Below are positions 14,481 to 22,373 of a DNA stretch of 35,884 nt, piece after piece; positions within the stretch are counted from its first letter, which is position 1, and each line of letters starts with the position of its first letter. The stretch covers positions 1 through 35,884 of the forward strand of contig JAISIK010000047.1 in NCBI GenBank assembly GCA_031262065.1, read 5' to 3'. A program made the translations under genes and the position numbers. The DNA comes from Oscillospiraceae bacterium. GTDB taxonomy: Bacteria > Bacillota > Clostridia > Oscillospirales > Oscillospiraceae. The notes under the pieces are model-generated. The model made no database searches. It saw only the letters and a list, made by a program, of their open reading frames with translations, and was not told the origin of the DNA.

Positions 14481-15154
14481 AGAGATACCTCCTTCACATC
14501 GCATACGCGAAGTACGCGCTTCTCTACACGAAACAGAATATCCCATTGCGCGAAACGCATGGCATATACTCTGTCGGGGTCATTTTGGTAAGACGGGCGC
14601 GGGTCGTGCGCAAGCACCGCGCGCAGCGCGGCTATTCGCGCAGCCGGGATTTTCGCCGAAAGCGCAGCCGGGATTTCCACTTCCAAAAGAAAGTCGTCTG
14701 CGGACTGCGTGAAGCCGCCAATCGCCTCGGGGTGGGCGTCTGTATAGGGCAGATAGGGCTTGATGTCCAAAATGGGCGTGCCGTCCATCAAATCAGCGCC
14801 TCTTACGCGCAGGAAATCGCCCCGCTTAGCATCGTGCAGCACGGCTTCTAAGCGCACGCAGGAAAGCCCGATGGGATTCGGGCGAAAGGGAGAGCGTGTT
14901 GCAAATACGCCCAGACGGGTGTTGCCGCCAAGCCGCGGCGGACGCACAGTCGGCGACCAGACGCTGCGAATCGCTTCGGAAAACTCCCAAATCAGCCACA
15001 GATGCGAATAACCTTCAATGCCGCGCAGGGCGTCGGGGTTGCGAAACTGCGGCGTAAAGACGATGTCCGCCTGCAAGGCGTCTGCCAAGCCGCTTTGGCG
15101 CGGGATGCCGAATTTTGTCGGGAAATCGCTGTGGATGTGGGCGATATAGTTCAT
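14477..15154 (-). CDS. trmO: tRNA N6-threonylcarbamoyladenosine methyltransferase (TsaA/TrmO family)
   Basis: A 225-residue SAM-dependent enzyme of the TsaA/UPF0066 family, which methylates the t6A37 base in the anticodon loop of some threonine tRNAs. Typical blocks: GIEGYSHLWLIWEF, the SAM-site motif ATRSPFRPNPIGLSCVRL, and DGTPILDIKPYLPYTDA. A C-terminal extension after about residue 150 (helical, with RPSYQNDPDRVYAMRFA) is as in the E. coli-type two-domain protein. It overlaps trmD by four bases and the phosphatase gene by four bases, so all are one operon. That two tRNA methyltransferases sit side by side fits a tRNA-modification unit. Confidence 0.93.
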   Translation of the reverse strand: MNYIAHIHSDFPTKFGIPRQSGLADALQADIVFTPQFRNPDALRGIEGYSHLWLIWEFSEAIRSVWSPTVRPPRLGGNTRLGVFATRSPFRPNPIGLSCVRLEAVLHDAKRGDFLRVRGADLMDGTPILDIKPYLPYTDAHPEAIGGFTQSADDFLLEVEIPAALSAKIPAARIAALRAVLAHDPRPSYQNDPDRVYAMRFAQWDILFRVEKRVLRVCDVKEVSL

Positions 15155-15885
15155 TCCTCATCGAGCTCCTTGCGCAGTTTGCGATCCGCCTTGGATTCAA
15201 ATTCCAGCTTCTCAAACATATCAGGTCTGCGGGCGCGGGTGCGCAGCAGCGACTGCTTCCTGCGCCATTTCGCAATTTCCGCGTGGTTTCCCGAGAGCAA
15301 AACCGGCGGCACTTCGCGCTCGTGCCACACGGCGGGGCGGCTGTACTGCGGGTATTCCAGCGTGCCGTTCCAGTGGCTTTCGTCTTCAAAGCATTCTGCG
15401 TCGGGAAGAACGCCGGGCACTAACCTGCAAACGGAGTCTGCAATCGCCATGGCGGGAATTTCGCCGCCCGTGAGCACAAAATCGCCGATAGACAGCTCTT
15501 CATCCACGCATTCATCGATGAAACGCTGGTCGATGCCCTCGTAATGCCCGCAGACGAGAATGATATTCTCCAGCGTTGCCAGACGCTTTGCGTCCTCCTG
15601 CTTGTACACCTTGCCGCAGGGGGAGAGGAAAATCGTGTGCGGCTTTGCCTGTGTGAGGCTGCAAATATGCGCCCAGCAGCGATAGAGCGGGTCTGCCTGC
15701 ATCACTGCGCCGCGCCCGCCGCCGTAGGGGTAGTCGTCAACCTGATTTTGTTTGTTGACGGTGTAGTCGCGGATTTGGTGGGTCTCTATGCGGATATAGC
15801 CGCGATCCTGCGCCCGCCCTAAAATCGATTCGCTCATCATATCGCCGACGGTGTCGGGAAAGAGCGTCATAATGTCAATTCTCAT
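15151..15885 (-). CDS. trmD: tRNA (guanine37-N1)-methyltransferase
   Basis: A 244-residue SPOUT-fold enzyme that methylates G37 next to the anticodon, which prevents +1 frameshifts. Conserved blocks are all present: MTLFPDTVGDMMSESILGRA, DDYPYGGGRGAVMQADP, LVCGHYEGIDQRF (the SAM-binding knot), SIGDFVLTGGEIPAM, and the C-terminal RRKQSLLRTRARRPDM. Normal family length. It overlaps rimM by 11 bases and trmO by four, so its translation is coupled to rimM. The rimM-trmD order is conserved in most bacteria, usually next to rpsP and rplS, which are not here. Confidence 0.97.
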   Translation of the reverse strand: MRIDIMTLFPDTVGDMMSESILGRAQDRGYIRIETHQIRDYTVNKQNQVDDYPYGGGRGAVMQADPLYRCWAHICSLTQAKPHTIFLSPCGKVYKQEDAKRLATLENIILVCGHYEGIDQRFIDECVDEELSIGDFVLTGGEIPAMAIADSVCRLVPGVLPDAECFEDESHWNGTLEYPQYSRPAVWHEREVPPVLLSGNHAEIAKWRRKQSLLRTRARRPDMFEKLEFESKADRKLRKELDEE

Positions 15886-16375
15886 CGCTTGCCATGCCTT
15901 CTATCAGATGCACGCGGACCGTTCGCTGCGCGGTGTCGATTTCCCGAACGAACTCTTTTACGGCGGGAATCATATATTCCCGCTGTCCTTTGACGATGTA
16001 TACATCGCCCGCAGGCAGTGTGAGGACATCCTGAATCGTGCCGATTTCGGCGTTGGTTTCGTCAAACACGCGGCAGCCGATGAGGTCTGCAATAAACACG
16101 CGCCCATCGGGAAGACGGACATTGCTTCTGTCTATGCAGACGGTTTTTTCGCGAAGAAGAACGGCTGCTTCCACGCTGTCCACACCCGCAAGTTTTGCCA
16201 GCACGCAGGTTTTGTGCACGCGCGAAGACTCCACGGCGTAAGGCTCGCCGCCAATATAATAGGTGGAAAACCGCAGCAGGAATTCCGCGCTGTCCGCCCA
16301 CGGGAGAATTTTCAGCTCGCCGCGCACACCGTGTGTGCTTACGATTTTTCCCGCCTCCAGATGTTCTTGGTTCAT
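15875..16375 (-). CDS. rimM: Ribosome maturation factor RimM
   Basis: A 166-residue assembly factor for the 30S head that binds S19. The N-terminal RimM domain starts with AGKIVSTHGVRGELKILPW, and the C-terminal PRC-barrel-like part includes DLIGCRVFDETNAEIGTIQD and YMIPAVKEFVREID. Size and layout are normal. It is first in the operon with trmD, trmO and a phosphatase gene. A promoter lies about 30 bases upstream. The usual upstream rpsP and KH-domain gene are absent from this stretch. Confidence 0.96.
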   Translation of the reverse strand: MNQEHLEAGKIVSTHGVRGELKILPWADSAEFLLRFSTYYIGGEPYAVESSRVHKTCVLAKLAGVDSVEAAVLLREKTVCIDRSNVRLPDGRVFIADLIGCRVFDETNAEIGTIQDVLTLPAGDVYIVKGQREYMIPAVKEFVREIDTAQRTVRVHLIEGMASDEN

Positions 16376-16402
16376 AGCCTATCTCCTTATCGTTCTGCCT
16401 TT

Positions 16403-16430
16403 ATGATAACAAAATAGCTTCAAAAGTCAA
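16403..16430 (-). promoter_or_regulatory. Promoter for rimM-trmD-trmO operon
   Basis: On the minus strand TTGACT (16425-16430) and TATCAT (16403-16408) are separated by 16 bases. Confidence 0.7.
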
Positions 16431-16443
16431 TGAGAAAATGCGC

Positions 16444-16472
16444 TTGCCATTTGCGCCCATGGGCGATATAAT
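16444..16472 (+). promoter_or_regulatory. Promoter for pncB
   Basis: TTGCCA (16444-16449) and a consensus TATAAT (16467-16472) are 17 bases apart, 21 bases before the pncB ATG. A gcgcccatgggc palindrome (16454-16465) fills the spacer and could be an operator, but this is only a suggestion. Confidence 0.75.
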
Positions 16473-16492
16473 TCACTGTAGTGAGGTGCGTT

Positions 16493-17965
16493 ATGAATAC
16501 GAATGAGAAACTGAACATGACCATGCTGTGCGACTTTTACGAGCTGACGATGAGCAATGGCTACTTCTCCAATGCAATGGGCGATCGGGTCTGCTATTTT
16601 GATGTGTTTTACCGCAATGTGCCCGACGGCGGCGGCTTTGCCATTGCGGCGGGGCTTGAGCAGGTGGTCGAATTTGTCAAGAACCTGCACTTTTCCGAGC
16701 AAGACATTGCCTATCTGCGCGGCAGGGGCATCTTCAACGAGGAATTTTTGGAGTACCTGCGCAATTTCCGCTTTACGGGGGATATTTATGCCGTGCCGGA
16801 GGGCACGCCCATCTTCCCGAAAGAGCCGATGATCACCGTGCGGGCGCGGGCGATTGAAGCGCAGCTACTCGAAACCTATATGCTTCTGGCGGTGAATCAC
16901 CAGAGCCTCATTGCGACGAAGGCAAACCGCGTGGTGCGCGCGGCGCAGGGGCGCACGGTGCTGGAATTCGGCTCGCGCCGCGCCCATGGGGCACAGGCTG
17001 CGATTTTGGGCGCGCGCGCAGCCTATATCGGCGGCTGTAACGGCACTGCCTGCACGATTGCAGACCAGCTCTACGGCGTGCCAGCCGGCGGCACGATGGC
17101 GCACGCTTGGGTGCAGATGTTTGATACGGAGCTTGCGGCGTTTGAAAGCTACTGCAAGCTCTATCCGAACCACGCAACCTTGCTGGTCGATACCTATAAC
17201 ACGCTCAAAAGCGGTGTGCCGAATGCGATTCGGGCGTTTAACGCGGTGCTCAGACCGCTGGGCATTAAGAAATGCGGCATCCGCTTGGACTCCGGCGATA
17301 TGACCTATCTTTCCAAAAAGGCACGCAAAATGCTCGACGACGCCGGTTGGGAAGAATGCAAAATATCGGTGTCGAACTCGCTCGATGAGCATATTATCCG
17401 CGAACTGCTGCGGCAGGGTGCGCCGATTGACATGTTCGGCGTGGGTGAACGCTTGATTACGGCGCGTTCTGAATCCGTTTTCGGCGGGGTGTACAAGCTG
17501 GTTGCCGTAGAGTCGAGCGGCGGCGCGGTGATTCCGAAAATCAAGGTCTCGGAGAATACCGGCAAAATTACAACGCCGCACTATAAAAAGCTCTACCGCT
17601 TCTTCGGAAACGACAACGGCAAGGCGATTGCGGACTATTTGTGCGTGTGGGACGAAACCGTGGACGACTCGAAGAATTTGCGGATTTTTGACCCCGATGC
17701 TACGTGGAAGCAGAAGGATGTGTATAACTTCACCGCAAAAGAGCTGCAAGTGCCGATATTCTTGGGCGGCGAGCAGGTTTACGAGCTTCCCGCGCTCGAG
17801 GAAGTGCGCGCGTATTGCCTCGCGCAGGTCGATGCGCTCTGGGAGGAAGTGAAGCGCTTCGACAATCCGCACAGTTACTATGTGGATCTGTCCCAAAAAC
17901 TTTGGGACGTCAAATACGGACTGCTGCAAAGCAGTGCAAAGGATGGCACAGATGAGAAGAACTAA
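16493..17965 (+). CDS. pncB: Nicotinate phosphoribosyltransferase
   Basis: A 490-residue enzyme that makes nicotinate mononucleotide from nicotinate and PRPP for NAD salvage. Typical blocks: MTMLCDFYELTMSNGYF at the N-terminus, EFGSRRAHG, IGGCNGTACTIADQLYGVPA, and the active-site histidine in GGTMAHAWVQMFD. RLDSGDMTYLSKKARKMLD and FGVGERLITA are also family segments. The ATG at 16493 is chosen over the GTG four codons earlier because that GTG falls inside the ribosome binding site (GTGAGGTG). Its 3' end overlaps a small membrane protein gene by 14 bases. Confidence 0.96.
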   Translation: MNTNEKLNMTMLCDFYELTMSNGYFSNAMGDRVCYFDVFYRNVPDGGGFAIAAGLEQVVEFVKNLHFSEQDIAYLRGRGIFNEEFLEYLRNFRFTGDIYAVPEGTPIFPKEPMITVRARAIEAQLLETYMLLAVNHQSLIATKANRVVRAAQGRTVLEFGSRRAHGAQAAILGARAAYIGGCNGTACTIADQLYGVPAGGTMAHAWVQMFDTELAAFESYCKLYPNHATLLVDTYNTLKSGVPNAIRAFNAVLRPLGIKKCGIRLDSGDMTYLSKKARKMLDDAGWEECKISVSNSLDEHIIRELLRQGAPIDMFGVGERLITARSESVFGGVYKLVAVESSGGAVIPKIKVSENTGKITTPHYKKLYRFFGNDNGKAIADYLCVWDETVDDSKNLRIFDPDATWKQKDVYNFTAKELQVPIFLGGEQVYELPALEEVRAYCLAQVDALWEEVKRFDNPHSYYVDLSQKLWDVKYGLLQSSAKDGTDEKN

Positions 17966-18485
17966 ACCCTCGATAATCGCCCTGTGCGGGGTGCTTGCCG
18001 CGCTGGCGCTCGCGCTGATGTTCCTCGGCGGTACGGTGTCCCTTGCGGCCATTGCCTGCCCGGTGATTGCCTCCTTTGTGATGATCCCGGTCTACAGCGA
18101 ATGCGGGCTGAAATGGAGCTTGATTTGGTATATCGCGGTGGCTGCGCTTTCCGCACTGCTCACGCCGCAAAAAGAGGCTGCGATTCTCTTCGTTTTCTTC
18201 GGCTACTACCCGATGCTGCGGAAATATATCGGGCGACTGCGCGGCAAGGCGCTGCGCCGACTGGTGAAAACGGCGTATCTCAATGCTGCGCTGGCAGCCG
18301 CCTATGGACTGATGTATTTTGTCTTCCGACTCGGCAGCGTGGTTGCGGATTTTCAGGAGGTTGGGAAATTCCTGCTGCTTGCGGGGCTTCTTCTTGCGAA
18401 CATTAGCTTCCTAATCTATGACGTACTGATCGGACGGCTGGAGATTCTCTACCATCTGCGCCTGCGCCCGAAACTCCATCTATAA
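17952..18485 (+). CDS. Small integral membrane protein, possible ECF-type substrate-binding component
   Basis: A 177-residue protein with about five to six hydrophobic segments (roughly 8-25, 28-48, 54-80, 105-125 and 135-158), basic ends and no catalytic motif. Its start (AAAGGATG upstream) is inside the end of pncB, so it is translationally coupled to it. Size and layout are like S-components of energy-coupling-factor vitamin transporters. Because it is tied to nicotinate phosphoribosyltransferase, uptake of a niacin-like precursor is an attractive guess, but no EcfA/T gene is nearby and the family is not clearly recognisable. Confidence 0.75.
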   Translation: MRRTKPSIIALCGVLAALALALMFLGGTVSLAAIACPVIASFVMIPVYSECGLKWSLIWYIAVAALSALLTPQKEAAILFVFFGYYPMLRKYIGRLRGKALRRLVKTAYLNAALAAAYGLMYFVFRLGSVVADFQEVGKFLLLAGLLLANISFLIYDVLIGRLEILYHLRLRPKLHL

Positions 18486-18489
18486 TGCA

Positions 18490-18521
18490 AACGCTGCTGT
18501 GAGTTTTCTCACAGCAGCGTT
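18490..18521. terminator. Bidirectional terminator between convergent genes
   Basis: A 14-base-pair perfect stem (AACGCTGCTGTGAG, 18490-18503, with 18508-18521) with a TTTT loop begins four bases after the membrane protein stop codon and ends eight bases before the minus-strand stop at 18529. The U-tracts are weak on both sides. Confidence 0.75.
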
Positions 18522-18528
18522 GTTGTAA

Positions 18529-19407
18529 TTAGAAGAGACCGACTGCAATGCTTACGCATATACCCATAAGGACGCTCAGCGCGTAGAGCGTGCCGATAAT
18601 CATCAGGTTTTCCTTCTTGTTCTTATTCGCCCGCAGCAGCACCAAAAGCCCGATGCCCGCATTGGCAAGAAGACCTGCGAACAGCCCGCCGAGTCCAATC
18701 ACGCCGAGAAGATAGGACTGCGTAATCACAACGGACACCGAGCAGTTCGGAATTAAGCCGAACAGGGCGATGATGAGGCAACCGACGACGGGCGTTCTGA
18801 GGAAAGTCCCGGAAAGGGTTTCGATGCCGATAAAGCTGAACAGCAGATTGAGCGCAAAGTTTACGGCAATCAGCATCAGCGCAATTTTCAGCGTGTGCTT
18901 GAGCGCCGCCGCAACGATGCTTCCCTCGTCTTCATCGCAGTCGCAGCCCTCGCGGCGGCAGAAGCTGTGAATATCCCGCTGCCTGCGGAAGAATTTGCCC
19001 AAAACTGCATCTGCAAAGTAGCCCAGCCCGACGCCCATCACCGCCTTTGCAAGCAAAATGCCCACAATCAGACCGACGGTGATTGTCTTGTCGGTGAGCG
19101 AGGAGATGAGAATCGGCAGCATCTCGTCGGAGGTTGCGAAGAAAACAGCCAGCATCGTGCCGACGGTAATCGTGCCCGTAGAGAAGAGCGAGGCAGCAGC
19201 CCCCGACACGCCGCACTGCGGCACAATGCCCAAAAAGCCGCCGAGTGCAGGACCTGCTTTGCGGGAATAGCCCTGCAAGATGCCTTCATTGAATTTTTTA
19301 CTGCGCTCGAGAAGCTCCATGAACAGATAGGCAAGGAAGAGAATCGGGACGCTGAGAAGCCCGTCTTTCAGTCCGTCAAGCAGCGCATCAAGAATCGTTT
19401 CGAGCAA
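18529..19407 (-). CDS. Putative 10-TM heavy-metal exporter (ArsP_2/PF11449 family)
   Basis: A 292-residue polytopic membrane protein with about eight to ten hydrophobic segments. Two related motifs mark the family: GIVPQCGVSGAAASLFSTGT in the first half and LIPNCSVSVVITQSYL in the second. A cytosolic or external loop near residues 145-160 (HSFCRREGCDCDEDEG) has one His, three Cys and many acidic residues, a likely metal-binding site. Members are annotated as arsenic efflux or manganese transporters; the ion cannot be told here. The start is TTG at 19407, with AAGGAGAT eight bases before. It is 12 bases after the aconitase-like gene, so the two are co-transcribed. Confidence 0.85.
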   Translation of the reverse strand: MLETILDALLDGLKDGLLSVPILFLAYLFMELLERSKKFNEGILQGYSRKAGPALGGFLGIVPQCGVSGAAASLFSTGTITVGTMLAVFFATSDEMLPILISSLTDKTITVGLIVGILLAKAVMGVGLGYFADAVLGKFFRRQRDIHSFCRREGCDCDEDEGSIVAAALKHTLKIALMLIAVNFALNLLFSFIGIETLSGTFLRTPVVGCLIIALFGLIPNCSVSVVITQSYLLGVIGLGGLFAGLLANAGIGLLVLLRANKNKKENLMIIGTLYALSVLMGICVSIAVGLF

Positions 19408-19419
19408 TGGCGTATCTCC

Positions 19420-21654
19420 TTATTTCGCGTAGTAGTTAATCAGGCAGCCGCTGAGGATGATGTCGCGGTCTTCCTGCGTGAGGCGTTCGAGTTTCAGCGT
19501 GATGGGGCGCTGTGCGTCGCCCTGTATGAGCGTGGCAGTTACGCTCTGCGCGCCGGAAAGGAGCGCCGCGCGAATGCCCGGGACATACAGGCGGTCGCCG
19601 GGGGCAATGGCAAAGTCTGCGATATGCTCCACCGTGAAGGGCAGCATGCCCCAGTTGATGACATTGCTGCGATAGCGTTTGGTGGAAAAATCCTCGCAGA
19701 GGTTTGCAACGCCGCCGAGCACGCGCTGGCAGGATGCTGCCTGCTCCCGCGCAGAGCCGTCGCCGGGGCGGATGGACATAACAACGCTGCCGATGCCGGT
19801 GGTTTCGGGGTCATAGCCCTGCATTTGCGCGCGCACAGAATCGGGATTTTCGCGGCGCAGGATTTCGAGCTTGCGCACGTCTTTCGCGCGCCCGACATAG
19901 GCGGGGTCTTTACGGCTGAGGGTAAACTCGCTGAGTTTCATGGGGTTACTGCGGTAAGACGAGGTTTCGCCGGAGGGAATCAGCTCGTCCGTTGTGGTTA
20001 CGGGGTCGTAGATTGCCGAGGCAACGTACATCAAGAGGTTTTCCGGCATCGGAATCTGTTCGGGCCAGTCGGCAATGTTCGGGCCGAAAACAAGCGCCTG
20101 CTGCGCATCGGGTTTGCCCACGCCGCGGTAGACGCGCGAATAGGGCGAGGCGTCAAAGCGGTAAGAAAGCTGCGAAGGGTCTGCGGTCAGCTCCGCAAGG
20201 TCAGTTGCGGGCGTGATTGCGCCGCCGTTTATGGCGGAGGCCGCTATGGAGCGCGCGTCCATCAGCGCAACGTAGGCAAGCTGCCCGTCGCCGGGCTTTG
20301 CGCCCTCGCGGTTCGGGAAGTTGCGCGTGGAGTGGCGGATGGAGAACGCGCCGTTTGCGGGCACGTCGCCCGCGCCGAAGCAAGGGCCGCAGAAGGCTGT
20401 GCGGATGGAAACACCTGCCGCCATCAGGTTCGTCAGTTCGCCCGTGCGCAGCAGCTCCATCATAACCGGCTGACTTGCAGGGTAGCAGGAGAGCCAGAAG
20501 TTCTCGCTGCCCACAGCTTGTCCGCGGAGTATTTCGGCAGCCTTGACAAGGTTTTGATACGTACCGCCGGAGCAGCCCGCGATAACGCCTTGATCTGCAT
20601 AGAACTTGCCGCCGCGCACTTTGGACAGAAGGCTCTGCGGCTGTTTTTTAAGCGATAAAATGCGCAGGGTTTCCTCGTCTACAGCGTGGAGGATGTCCGA
20701 CAGATTTTCGTTAAATTCAGCGATGGTATAGGTGTTCGACGGGTGGAAGGGGAGCGCAATCATTGGCTCGATGCGCGATAAGTCCAGTTCAATAACCGCG
20801 TCGTAATAGGCGCCGTTTTGCGGCGCAAGCAAGCGGAAGGCTTCCGCTCTGCCGTGCGCTGCTAAGGAGAGTTTTACCGTTTCGTCGGTCTGCCAAACAG
20901 AGGAGAGGCAGCTGGTTTCGGTGGTCATAACATCGATGCCGTTGCGATAGTCCATCGCAAGAGCGGCGATGCCGCTGCCGAAGAACTCCATCACGCTGTT
21001 TTTTACGTAGCCCTGTTTGAAGGTTGCACCGATGAGCGCAAGGGCAACGTCCTGCGGGCCGACGCCGATGCGCGGCGCCCCGGTAACGTGAATGCCCACC
21101 ACGCGGGGATAGGCAATATCGTAGGTTTTTTGCAGCAACTGCTTGACCAGTTCCGGCCCGCCTTCGCCGATTGCCATCGTGCCGTACGCGCCGTAGCGGG
21201 TGTGCGAGTCCGAACCGAGAATCATTCTGCCGCCGCCGGCGTACATCTCGCGCATATAGCTGTGGATGACCGCCTGATGTGCCGGGACGAATTCGCCGCC
21301 GTAGCGTTTCGCAGCGGACAGACCGAATACATGGTCATCTTCGTTGATTGTGCCGCCGACTGCGCAAAGGGAGTTGTGGCAATTTGTCAGCACGTAGGGC
21401 AGCGGGAACTGCGTAAGCCCCGAGGCGCGCGCCGTTTGGATGATGCCGACGTAGGTAATATCGTGCGACGCCATTGCGTCAAAACGCAGCTTCAGCGCGT
21501 CCATGGAAGAGGTGGTGTTGTGCGCCTCCAAGATCGAATATGTCATAGTGGCGCGTTTTCCATCTTCAACGCGAAGACCCGCCGCAATGCCGTCTGCGGC
21601 GGTGAGCAGTGCGCCCTTATAGAAAAACATGCCTTCATTTTTTACGGTAATCAT
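19420..21654 (-). CDS. Aconitase-family hydratase, YbhJ-like
   Basis: A 744-residue member of the aconitase superfamily, close in size to the uncharacterised E. coli YbhJ. The Fe-S ligands are visible: one Cys in AGCSGGTYQNL and two in CGPCFGAGD, and the SDSHTRYGAYGTMAIGEGG segment matches the family signature. The first cysteine motif differs from the usual GSCTNS of citrate-cycle aconitase, and the C-terminal swivel-like part (IYDPVTTTDELIPSGETSSY, ENPDSVRAQMQGYDPE) is also its own subgroup. So citrate isomerisation is not certain. It has a GGGAGG site and promoter, and is followed in the same operon by a putative metal exporter. Substrate unknown. Confidence 0.9.
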   Translation of the reverse strand: MITVKNEGMFFYKGALLTAADGIAAGLRVEDGKRATMTYSILEAHNTTSSMDALKLRFDAMASHDITYVGIIQTARASGLTQFPLPYVLTNCHNSLCAVGGTINEDDHVFGLSAAKRYGGEFVPAHQAVIHSYMREMYAGGGRMILGSDSHTRYGAYGTMAIGEGGPELVKQLLQKTYDIAYPRVVGIHVTGAPRIGVGPQDVALALIGATFKQGYVKNSVMEFFGSGIAALAMDYRNGIDVMTTETSCLSSVWQTDETVKLSLAAHGRAEAFRLLAPQNGAYYDAVIELDLSRIEPMIALPFHPSNTYTIAEFNENLSDILHAVDEETLRILSLKKQPQSLLSKVRGGKFYADQGVIAGCSGGTYQNLVKAAEILRGQAVGSENFWLSCYPASQPVMMELLRTGELTNLMAAGVSIRTAFCGPCFGAGDVPANGAFSIRHSTRNFPNREGAKPGDGQLAYVALMDARSIAASAINGGAITPATDLAELTADPSQLSYRFDASPYSRVYRGVGKPDAQQALVFGPNIADWPEQIPMPENLLMYVASAIYDPVTTTDELIPSGETSSYRSNPMKLSEFTLSRKDPAYVGRAKDVRKLEILRRENPDSVRAQMQGYDPETTGIGSVVMSIRPGDGSAREQAASCQRVLGGVANLCEDFSTKRYRSNVINWGMLPFTVEHIADFAIAPGDRLYVPGIRAALLSGAQSVTATLIQGDAQRPITLKLERLTQEDRDIILSGCLINYYAK

Positions 21655-21688
21655 TTGTATCCTCCCTGCAGATAAATATCCACGCTAT

Positions 21689-21717
21689 ACTATATACAAA
21701 ACAGCAAAGAATTGCAA
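21689..21717 (-). promoter_or_regulatory. Promoter for the aconitase-like operon
   Basis: On the minus strand TTGCAA (21712-21717) and TATAGT (21689-21694) are 17 bases apart. Confidence 0.7.
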
Positions 21718-21785
21718 GCAAAACCCGCATAAACTGCCTGTTTTGGGAAATACTTGCAGTATCTTTGAAAAGGGAGAATCTATGA

Positions 21786-22373
21786 ATGGATTTTATGCAA
21801 TCGGAAACCATGGTCAATCTCGCCCGCAGCTTTGCAGGCGAGTCGCAGGCGAGAAACCGCTATACGCTTTATGCGAAGCAGGCACGCAAGGAGAATCAGG
21901 AGTATTTGGCGCGGCTTTTTGAGCGCACGGCGGACAATGAGAAGGTACACGCCGAGGAATTTTGGGAAAAACTGACCCAGTACGCCGGGAAGGACATCCC
22001 AAACATCGGGCTGGACGGCGGCTTCCCCTTTTCTTTCGGCAATACCGAGGAGAATCTGAAGTTTGCGGCAGACGGCGAGCACGAGGAGTTTACAGATGCT
22101 TATCCCGCCTTCGCGCAGACTGCGCAAGAGGAAGGCTTTGCGGATATTGCGCATCTTTGGAAGATGATTGCAGGCATTGAAAAGCAGCATCACGAGAGCT
22201 TTTTGCAGGCACACGAGGAGCTGAAAAACGGTACGCTTCACAAAAAGGAGCAAGCCACGCCGTGGCGCTGCAGCAACTGCGGCTATATCCACACCGCCCT
22301 CGAGGCGCCGGAGACCTGCCCGGTTTGCAGCAAGCCCAAGGGCTGGGCGATGGGATATATTAAAGAGCGCTAG
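21786..22373 (+). CDS. rbr: Rubrerythrin
   Basis: A 195-residue cytoplasmic di-iron peroxidase that protects anaerobes by reducing hydrogen peroxide. The N-terminal four-helix bundle carries the ligands Glu19 (AGESQARNRY), Glu52/His55 (NEKVHAEEF), Glu98-101 (DGEHEEF) and Glu132/His135 (GIEKQHHESF). The C-terminal rubredoxin-like site has CSNCGY (162, 165) and CPVCSKPKGW (178, 181). The ATG at 21786 follows GGGAG; another ATG four bases earlier is in a different, short frame. Upstream is a small palindrome (atact-tgc-agtat, 21750-21762) that could be an operator. Its stop overlaps the stop of the amidase gene on the other strand. Confidence 0.96.
   Translation: MDFMQSETMVNLARSFAGESQARNRYTLYAKQARKENQEYLARLFERTADNEKVHAEEFWEKLTQYAGKDIPNIGLDGGFPFSFGNTEENLKFAADGEHEEFTDAYPAFAQTAQEEGFADIAHLWKMIAGIEKQHHESFLQAHEELKNGTLHKKEQATPWRCSNCGYIHTALEAPETCPVCSKPKGWAMGYIKER

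Noticed and set aside
18895-20658. A 587-codon open frame on the plus strand opposite the aconitase-like gene
   Set aside because: Low-complexity Ala/Arg/Gly-rich translation without motifs, opposite a clear family protein; judged a shadow frame.
21750-21762. Small palindrome before rubrerythrin as a PerR box
   Set aside because: It does not match the PerR consensus, and 13 bases is too short to claim an operator. It is only mentioned in the rubrerythrin entry.
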